A stretch of 37,755 bases of DNA from Geitlerinema sp. S16 (GTDB lineage: Bacteria > Cyanobacteriota > Cyanobacteriia > Cyanobacteriales > Geitlerinemataceae), in contig JAABST010000042.1 in the NCBI GenBank assembly GCA_011390275.1, positions 1 to 37,755 of the forward strand. Reading direction: 5' to 3'. Under the pieces are notes generated by a model. That model had not been told where the DNA came from. It saw only the letters and a list, made by a program, of their open reading frames with translations, and searched no databases. Positions 32,494-37,755 of this stretch are shown piece after piece. The position numbers and the translations under genes are program-made. How positions within the stretch are numbered: the stretch's first letter is position 1; every line of letters begins with the position of its first letter.

Positions 32494-32513
32494 CGTGCGG
32501 TCTCGATCGCACG
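32494..32513. other. Small hairpin between rpmI and rplT
   Basis: CGTGCG (32494-32499) and CGCACG (32508-32513) form a 6-bp stem around an 8-base loop. No T-run follows directly. It could be a weak attenuator or an RNA processing site in the L35-L20 transcript; low confidence. Confidence 0.3.
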
Positions 32514-32564
32514 GTTTCCCCGACAACCTTTCGCTATCATCTATCCACCCCCTAGCAAAGATTA

Positions 32565-32915
32565 ATGAGCCGAGTAAAACGCGGTAACGTCGCACGTAAG
32601 CGCCGCAAAAAAATCCTGAAGCTGGCCAAAGGCTTCCGTGGTACGCAATCGACGAACTTCCGTACCGCCAACCAACAAGTCATGAAAGCGCTACGCAATG
32701 CGTACCGCGATCGCCGCAAGAAAAAACGCGATTTCCGTCGCCTGTGGATTGCGCGGATTAACGCCGCAGCCCGCATTAACGGCATCAGCTATTCGCAGCT
32801 CACCGGTAAGCTCAAGCAAGCAGGCATCGAGCTGAACCGCAAAATGCTGGCTCAACTGGCAATCCTCGATCCCGATGGCTTTGCGAAAGTTGTTGAAATG
32901 GCGAAAAGCGCGTAA
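32565..32915 (+). CDS. rplT: Large ribosomal subunit protein bL20
   Basis: 116 residues. MSRVKRGNVARKRRKKILKLAKGFRG and RTANQQVMKALRNAYRDRRKKKRDFRRLWIARINAA are diagnostic of bL20, a primary 23S rRNA-binding protein needed for 50S assembly. ATG at 32565. Cotranscription with rpmI is expected; a solute-binding protein gene begins 15 bp after its stop. Confidence 0.97.
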   Translation: MSRVKRGNVARKRRKKILKLAKGFRGTQSTNFRTANQQVMKALRNAYRDRRKKKRDFRRLWIARINAAARINGISYSQLTGKLKQAGIELNRKMLAQLAILDPDGFAKVVEMAKSA

Positions 32916-32918
32916 CGC

Positions 32919-32922
32919 GGAG
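32919..32922 (+). promoter_or_regulatory. Ribosome binding site deciding the start of the solute-binding protein
   Basis: GGAG lies 8 bases before the ATG at 32931 and only 2 bases before the alternative in-frame ATG at 32925, so the second ATG is preferred. Confidence 0.55.
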
Positions 32923-32930
32923 TAATGGGG

Positions 32931-33839
32931 ATGTCCGTCAAACGATCGCTCTCCATTCTTCGTTGTGCTGCCCATCGGCATTTCACGACGCTCTCTCACC
33001 TCTGCTCTCGATGCTCGCGACGATCGCGACTTTGGCGCATCTGTTTAGCAGGGGTATTTTTGTGGGCATTTGTGGGGATCGGCGCGGAGAATGCGCGGGT
33101 CAACGCGGCGGATCTCGAAACGATTCGCGATCGCGGCTATTTGATCGTCGGGGTGAAAGACACAGTACGCCCCTTGGGCTTTCGCGATCAGGCGGGGGTG
33201 CTTCAGGGGTTGGAGATTGACCTGGCGCGTCAGTTGGCGGAGGAGCTAATCGGCGATCGTGAGGCCATTTCGCTAATTCCGCTGGACAACGATGAACGGC
33301 TCAGTGCGGTTTACGATCAGGTCGATGTGACGATCGCTCAGGTGAGCATTAATGCATCGCGCGAACGTCTGGTGTACTTCAGCCTGCCCTATTGGCTGGA
33401 CGGAACCGCCATCGTGATCCCCGATCGCTGCGCCACCGTGACCCGAAGCTGTGTTTCCCCATCCGTGGTGGATCTCAGCACCAGTACGATCGCCGTTTTG
33501 CGGGGGTCAGACGCGATCGCCGCGCTGCGCTGGCAGTTTCCCCGCGCGAGGTTAGTCGGCGTCGAATCCTACCAAGCGGCACTTGATCAGCTAGAAACCG
33601 GCGAAGCGGATGCCTTCGCGGGAAATCGCAGCGTCGCGATCGGCTGGGCGCAGGAGTATCCCGGCTATCGGGTGTTACCCGAGTACGTCACGATGCGATC
33701 GTTGGCGATCGTTTTACCCAAGGGCGTGCAGTACGACACGCTGCGAATGGCCGTAAATGATAGCCTCGAAAGCTGGGTTGCGAGTGGCTGGCTGGCGGAG
33801 CGAATCGAAGCCTGGGGAATGGTGGTTGATGGCGATTAA
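32931..33839 (+). CDS. Extracellular solute-binding protein, family 3 (amino-acid ABC type)
   Basis: 302 residues. The N-terminal ~55 residues hold a basic, Arg/His/Cys-rich stretch and a hydrophobic core (RICLAGVFLWAFVGIGA) ending near VNAAD, a long signal peptide. The mature part is the two-lobed type II fold: LETIRDRGYLIVGVKDTVRPLGFRD, GLEIDLARQLAEELIGD, the DERLSAVYDQVDVTIAQVSINASRERLVYFSLPYW ligand-binding block, and YQAALDQLETGEADAFAGNR. The Arg in ASRERL sits where amino-acid carboxylates are bound. No permease or ATPase adjoins it, so its transporter partner, if any, is encoded elsewhere. Only 15 bp after rplT, so it may read through from the ribosomal transcript. Confidence 0.87.
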   Translation: MSVKRSLSILRCAAHRHFTTLSHLCSRCSRRSRLWRICLAGVFLWAFVGIGAENARVNAADLETIRDRGYLIVGVKDTVRPLGFRDQAGVLQGLEIDLARQLAEELIGDREAISLIPLDNDERLSAVYDQVDVTIAQVSINASRERLVYFSLPYWLDGTAIVIPDRCATVTRSCVSPSVVDLSTSTIAVLRGSDAIAALRWQFPRARLVGVESYQAALDQLETGEADAFAGNRSVAIGWAQEYPGYRVLPEYVTMRSLAIVLPKGVQYDTLRMAVNDSLESWVASGWLAERIEAWGMVVDGD

Positions 33840-34049
33840 TGCAGGCTATTTGCACAGTCAAAACGCCGTCAAAACTCTAAAAGCGCCTATTGTGTAGCGC
33901 ATTTATGCAGCACAATTTGTGTCGCGCGATTAAAGATTGCTAAGGACGCTCGCGGATCGTCAAAGAATGTAGAAAAATACGATCGAACGTTTATTGCACG
34001 TTTTTTAAGCATTTCAATTTCAGCTCGATATAGTTTTTGTCTTTACTAC

Positions 34050-34574
34050 ATGGATACCAATCTCGCCATTTCCTATCTGATCATTCTGATCGTCCTTTTG
34101 CTCGGTAGCGGGATCTTCGTCGCGCGTCAGGTGTTGCGGACACGGCGCGTCGAAACAACCTTGTCACGCCTACAGCAGAGCGCGAAAGAAGGCGAGGCGT
34201 CGGCGAAAGAATATTATGAACTCGGTAGCCTGCTGCTCGATAAAAAATTGTTTTCGCGGTCGATCGTGCAATTGCAACGCGCCCTAAAAGCGGACGATCT
34301 CGAAGGTGACGATAATATCGCCCTGGTGTATAACGCGCTAGGTTTTGCCTATGCCGCCCAGGAACAGTACGACCTGGCGATTCGCCAGTACAAAGATGCG
34401 ATCAAACTGCAACCGCAGTACGTGACAGCGCTCAACAATCTCGGCTTTGTCTACGAGCGCAAAATGTTGATTGAACAGGCGATCGAGGTTTATGAAAATG
34501 CGCTGCGATATGAAGCGAACAACACAACGGCCAAAAAACGGCTCGAAAGCCTACGTCGCCGCATCCCAGCTTGA
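34050..34574 (+). CDS. ycf37: TPR protein Ycf37, photosystem I assembly/stability factor
   Basis: 174 residues. An N-terminal transmembrane segment (about 8-25, LIILIVLLLGSGIFVARQVL) is followed by RTRRVETTLSRLQ, then three TPR units: YYELGSLLLDKKLFSRSIVQLQRAL, ALVYNALGFAYAAQEQYDLAIRQYKDAIKL, and ALNNLGFVYERKMLIEQAIEVYENAL. This order (one membrane helix, then TPRs, about 170 residues) is that of Ycf37, which in Synechocystis supports photosystem I trimer accumulation. ATG at 34050, preceded 16 bp upstream by TATAGT that could be a -10 box. Single-gene unit. Confidence 0.82.
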   Translation: MDTNLAISYLIILIVLLLGSGIFVARQVLRTRRVETTLSRLQQSAKEGEASAKEYYELGSLLLDKKLFSRSIVQLQRALKADDLEGDDNIALVYNALGFAYAAQEQYDLAIRQYKDAIKLQPQYVTALNNLGFVYERKMLIEQAIEVYENALRYEANNTTAKKRLESLRRRIPA

Positions 34575-34650
34575 TTCTCGATTGGCTCACGACTACCCTT
34601 GCTGTGGCCTGCTACGCTTACGTGCAATGGATCACTGTCACCTGTCTGTA

Positions 34651-34750
34651 AACATCGATTCATACAAAGTTGTGTGAGTTTGTGTAAATTCACACGAGTT
34701 GGTGTCCGCTTGTGTGGACTTACATAAATCGACACCGATTTGTGTAAATC
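34651..34750. repeat. Degenerate repeat with exact 10-bp period upstream of AGCS symporter
   Basis: From about 34651, consecutive 10-base blocks are variants of one unit: for example TGTGTGAGTT, TGTGTAAATT, CACACGAGTT, GGTGTCCGCT, TGTGTGGACT, TACATAAATC, GACACCGATT, TGTGTAAATC. About eight to ten units are recognisable. The TGTGT/ACAC cores therefore fall on the same face of the helix every turn, and the array stops 31 bp before the symporter ATG. Confidence 0.75.
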
Positions 34751-34781
34751 AGCAGTACATCTCACTTCACCCCTTAGTCGT

Positions 34782-36278
34782 ATGCCCAAGCTTAGAAACT
34801 CGACCGGACTGTTGGCGGGTCTTTCGTTGCTACTCGTTCCCACGATCGCCCTTGCCCAGGACACCGACAGTCGCGGGGGATTCCTTGCCACGATCGACGC
34901 CTTCTTTGCCAGTCTCGTTTCCTTTTTATCCAATATTCTGTTCTTCAGTATCCAGGGCGTACCGCTGATCGTGCTTTGGCTAATCGGTGGGGCGATTTTC
35001 TTCACGATTCGGATGAACTTCGTGAATATTCGAGCTTTTAAGCATTCGATTTTTGTCATTGCCGGTCACTACGATGACCCATCCGAAGAAGGCGAGCTGA
35101 CCCACTTTCAGGCGCTATCGGCGGCATTATCCGCGACGGTCGGTCTGGGTAATATTGCAGGGGTGGCGATCGCCGTACAAACCGGTGGCCCCGGCGCGGT
35201 GGTCTGGATGACGCTGGCGGGCATCTTCGGCATGACAAGCAAATTCGTCGAATGTACCCTAGCGCAAAAATATCGCCAGATCTCACCCGAAGGTCACGTC
35301 TCCGGTGGCCCAATGTATTACCTGCGAGACGGTTTAGCTGAACGCGGTCTCGCTCCCTTGGGTAAAGCCCTCGCCACCATTTTTGCCGTGCTTTGCATTG
35401 GTGGCTCGATCGGCGGCGGCAACATGTTCCAGGCGAACCAGTCCTATCAGGCGGTGTCGGGCATTATCGCGATGCCGAGCTGGGTGTATGGTCTGGCGAT
35501 CGCGGCGTTGGTCGGCCTGGTGATTTTGGGCGGCATCCAGCGGATCGGATCGGTGGCGTCGGCGCTGGTTCCGTCGATGTGTGCGATTTATGTGATTGCA
35601 GCGCTGTGGATTTTGCTGATGAATCTGCCGGAAATTCCAGCAGCATTTGGCACTATTTTTAGTGAAGCCTTTACGCCAAAAGCGGTGGAAGGTGGATTTA
35701 TTGGGGTATTGGTTCAGGGAATTCGTCGTGCGGTGTTCTCGAATGAAGCGGGAATCGGGTCAGCGGCGATCGCCCATGCAGCCGCTCGCACCAAGGAGCC
35801 GGTACGGGAAGGGATTGTCGCACTACTCGAACCATTCATCGACACGATCGTCATTTGCAACATGACCGCCCTCGTCGTTGTGATTACGGGAACCTATCTG
35901 GAACCCGGTTTGACCGGGGTTAGCATCACCTCAGAGGCGTTTGGTACGGTCATCGGCTGGTTCCCGGCGATCCTCTCGATCGCAGTGTTTCTCTTTGCTT
36001 TCTCGACCATGATTTCCTGGAGCTACTACGGCGAGCGAGCCTGGACATACCTCTTTGGTGAAGCCCAAACCCAAAGTTATCGCGTGTTATTCGTGATTTG
36101 CGTGTTTATCGGCTCCGTGGTGAATCTGGGATCGGTGCTCGACTTCAGCGATATGATGCTGCTCACGATGGCCTTCCCGAACATGCTGGGCGGCTTCATT
36201 CTTTCGGGCAGTGTGGCTGATGAACTCAACGACTACATGAGCCGTCTGCGCAGCGGCGAGATGAAAGTCTATAAGTAA
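34782..36278 (+). CDS. AGCS-family sodium/alanine (amino-acid) symporter
   Basis: 498 residues from the ATG at 34782. A signal-peptide-like start (MPKLRNSTGLLAGLSLLLVPTIALAQ) is followed by about 10-11 membrane helices. The family hallmarks are ALSAALSATVGLGNIAGVAIAVQTGGPGAVVWMTLAGIFGM, GPMYYL, and RAVFSNEAGIGSAAIAHAAA, which hold the Na- and substrate-binding residues. It should take up alanine or glycine with sodium. A TTG 14 codons upstream lies in the 10-bp periodic repeat and is rejected. An N-terminal signal peptide-like region is seen in some cyanobacterial members. The upstream phased repeat may be relevant to its regulation. Confidence 0.92.
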   Translation: MPKLRNSTGLLAGLSLLLVPTIALAQDTDSRGGFLATIDAFFASLVSFLSNILFFSIQGVPLIVLWLIGGAIFFTIRMNFVNIRAFKHSIFVIAGHYDDPSEEGELTHFQALSAALSATVGLGNIAGVAIAVQTGGPGAVVWMTLAGIFGMTSKFVECTLAQKYRQISPEGHVSGGPMYYLRDGLAERGLAPLGKALATIFAVLCIGGSIGGGNMFQANQSYQAVSGIIAMPSWVYGLAIAALVGLVILGGIQRIGSVASALVPSMCAIYVIAALWILLMNLPEIPAAFGTIFSEAFTPKAVEGGFIGVLVQGIRRAVFSNEAGIGSAAIAHAAARTKEPVREGIVALLEPFIDTIVICNMTALVVVITGTYLEPGLTGVSITSEAFGTVIGWFPAILSIAVFLFAFSTMISWSYYGERAWTYLFGEAQTQSYRVLFVICVFIGSVVNLGSVLDFSDMMLLTMAFPNMLGGFILSGSVADELNDYMSRLRSGEMKVYK

Positions 36279-36328
36279 GATTTTTCTAGACCTTTTACCC
36301 GGCTTTGTCTTTCACCAGACCATCATTT

Positions 36329-37549
36329 ATGACTGAATCGACCCTGAACAATCTCACCGCAGCCTCGGCCAGCACGGGCGAAAACATGACCTACAACATC
36401 GAGTCCGCCGTCCTCGATCGCTACCAAGCCGGAGCCCAAACCGTGCAACCGAGCCTGTGCTGTCCCACGGACTACGAGGGGCAATATCTGGCAATTTTGC
36501 CCGACGAGATCATCGAGAAAGACTACGGCTGTGGCGATCCGTCGCGCTATGCCGAACCGGGGGATACGGTGTTGGATCTCGGGTCGGGCGCGGGCAAAGT
36601 CTGCTATATCGCCTCGCAAAAGGTGGGCGCTGCGGGTCGGGTGATCGGAGCCGATTTTAACGATGTGATGCTCGATCTTGCCCGCAAATATCAGCCGGAG
36701 ATTGCCGCGAAAATTGGCTACGATAATGTCTCGTTTGTGAAGGCAAAAATCCAGGATTTAGCGCTGGATTTGGATAAAGTTCAAACCTGGTTAAGCCAAA
36801 ACCCGATCGCCGATATCGACGGGATCATGGCCTACGAAGCGGAATGCGATCGCCTACGTCGCGAGGAACCGGCGATCGGCGACCACACGATCGATCTCGT
36901 CGTCTCCAACTGCGTCCTGAACTTGGTCAAACCCCAGGACAAACGCCAACTGTTCGCCGAACTGTTTCGCGTGCTGAAGCGCGGCGGTCGCGTCGTGATT
37001 TCCGATATCGTCTGCGATGAAGATCCGACACCGACGATCCTCAATGATCCCGAACTCTGGAGCGGCTGCATCTCCGGCGCATTCCGTGAAGATGAATTTT
37101 TACAAATGTTTGAGGCAGCGGGGTTTTATGGCATCGAAATCCTGAGCCGACAGGCCGAACCCTGGCAGGTGATCGACGGCATTGAGTTTCGATCGCTAAC
37201 CGTTCGCGCCTACAAAGGCAAACAGGGCGAAGGTCTCGAACGCAATCAAGCTGTGGTCTACAAAGGCCCCTGGAAGCAGGTGCTGGATGATGACGGCCAC
37301 GTATACCGGCGGGGCGAGCGGATGGCCGTTTGCGATCAGACGTTTCAGATTTTGACGCGATCGGGCAGTCCCTACGCGGAGGACATGATCGGCATTGAGC
37401 CACATACGGAAATTGCGATCGATCAAGCCATGCCATTTGACTATCAGAACATGAGTGTGCGTGATCCCCGTGTGACGAAGGGGCTGGAGTATCGCGAAAC
37501 CCGCACGGCGGACGGGCTAGTCTGCGAGGCGGATTCCGGCTGTTGTTAG
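36329..37549 (+). CDS. arsM: ArsM-like arsenite S-adenosylmethionine methyltransferase
   Basis: 406 residues from the ATG at 36329; a TTG at 36305 would add eight residues. The SAM-binding motif is VLDLGSGAG (81-89). Cysteines typical of ArsM are in place: C68 in DYGCGDPS, C195 in SNCVLNL and C247 in SGCISGA, plus the pair C44-C45. Between KAKIQDL and the SNCVLNL strand there is an extra segment of roughly 35 residues (about 145-180, LDLDKVQTWLSQNPIADIDG onwards) compared with compact ArsM enzymes. The protein ends in DSGCC (C405-C406), a possible extra arsenic-binding site. It would methylate As(III); in cyanobacteria such enzymes feed arsenosugar synthesis, whose radical-SAM partner (ArsS) is not in the window. 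Confidence 0.85.
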   Translation: MTESTLNNLTAASASTGENMTYNIESAVLDRYQAGAQTVQPSLCCPTDYEGQYLAILPDEIIEKDYGCGDPSRYAEPGDTVLDLGSGAGKVCYIASQKVGAAGRVIGADFNDVMLDLARKYQPEIAAKIGYDNVSFVKAKIQDLALDLDKVQTWLSQNPIADIDGIMAYEAECDRLRREEPAIGDHTIDLVVSNCVLNLVKPQDKRQLFAELFRVLKRGGRVVISDIVCDEDPTPTILNDPELWSGCISGAFREDEFLQMFEAAGFYGIEILSRQAEPWQVIDGIEFRSLTVRAYKGKQGEGLERNQAVVYKGPWKQVLDDDGHVYRRGERMAVCDQTFQILTRSGSPYAEDMIGIEPHTEIAIDQAMPFDYQNMSVRDPRVTKGLEYRETRTADGLVCEADSGCC

Positions 37550-37598
37550 TTTCTGCCCTACCAGAAAACGGAGACAATAGACCTCTTGCATGAATCTC

Positions 37599-37755
37599 CC
37601 TCATCCCCCAGCCCCTTCTCCCATCTTGGGAGAAGGGGAGCCAAATCGAGAATCTTGAGTCTCAAAGTCCCTCTCCCGCTCTGGGCTACCGTGTATACAC
37701 ATCTCTGGTTCACCCGAAACCGGATTCGACCCTCTCCCTAAATCCCTCTCCCTCA
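37599..37755. repeat. CCCTCATCCCC-type cyanobacterial repeat, interrupted, with hairpin
   Basis: Begins CCCTCATCCCCCAGCCCC. CCCCTTCTCCC (37612-37622) and GGGAGAAGGGG (37628-37638) form a perfect 11-bp stem around a 5-base loop, which could also terminate arsM. After CCCTCTCCCGCTCTGGG the sequence changes to an unrelated stretch (GCTACCGTGTATACACATCT and onward), then returns to CCCTCTCCCTAAATCCCTC. It continues beyond the window edge. Confidence 0.7.

Noticed and set aside
34490..35059. 189-codon minus-strand ORF with 10-residue periodicity (LHKS-like units)
   Set aside because: The periodicity is a by-product of the 10-bp DNA repeat, and the rest overlaps the real ycf37 and symporter genes.

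Overview
The window is cyanobacterial chromosome. Three things show this: the octamer GCGATCGC (HIP1) and its core CGATCG are scattered densely through nearly every gene; several families are essentially cyanobacterial (cyAbrB regulator, Ycf37, DUF3172, DUF4359, ABC-2 permease/ATPase pair); and small palindromic repeats and MITE-like elements typical of filamentous and other repeat-rich cyanobacteria lie between genes. I cannot name the species.

Layout. 1-783 (-): N-terminal part of an RND/HlyD-type periplasmic adaptor lipoprotein that runs off the left edge. 1348-4242 (-): ABC-2 permease and its ATPase. 4752-5135 (-): cyAbrB-type transcription regulator. 5136-6365: a 1.2 kb stretch with no convincing gene but a terminator-like hairpin. 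6366-9189 (+): GH133 glycogen-debranching enzyme and CobU. 9190-10527: repeat-rich intergenic block with tRNA-Val(GAC) and at least four small inverted-repeat elements. 10528-13936 (+): PfkB/RfaE1-like sugar kinase, a VOC-fold protein and glutamate dehydrogenase. 14127-14737 (-): a DUF433/DUF5615 two-gene toxin-antitoxin-like module. 14975-18472 (+): Mfd. 18582-21696 (-): BioD and an M48 metalloprotease with a PPC domain. 21935-22345 (+): YjbQ. 22358-24599 (-): NurA-domain protein and CysE. 24945-25748 (+): TatC. 25842-26381 (-): peptide deformylase. 26601-27746 (+): a MESH1/SpoT-like HD hydrolase and a DUF4359 protein. 27768-28238 (-): a coiled-coil protein. 28955-30832 (-): an SLH-domain exported protein. 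31543-36278 (+): DUF3172, rpmI-rplT, an amino-acid-type solute-binding protein, Ycf37 and an AGCS sodium/amino-acid symporter. 36329-37549 (+): ArsM-like arsenite methyltransferase. The window ends in a common cyanobacterial CCCTCATCCCC-type repeat.

Most of this is housekeeping content in single-gene or two-gene units on alternating strands, with little operon structure. The likely functional couples are permease+ATPase, DUF433+DUF5615 (4-nt overlap) and L35+L20. I did not find a convincing new multi-gene system. The signals most worth a second look lie between genes: two MITE families with different termini that share the same internal core, a degenerate repeat with an exact 10-bp period directly upstream of the AGCS symporter, a nest of overlapping inverted repeats upstream of the sugar kinase, a recurring 33-bp palindrome, and the gene-free 1.2 kb between cyAbrB and the debranching enzyme. 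All functional names come from recognising motifs by eye; no database search was possible.
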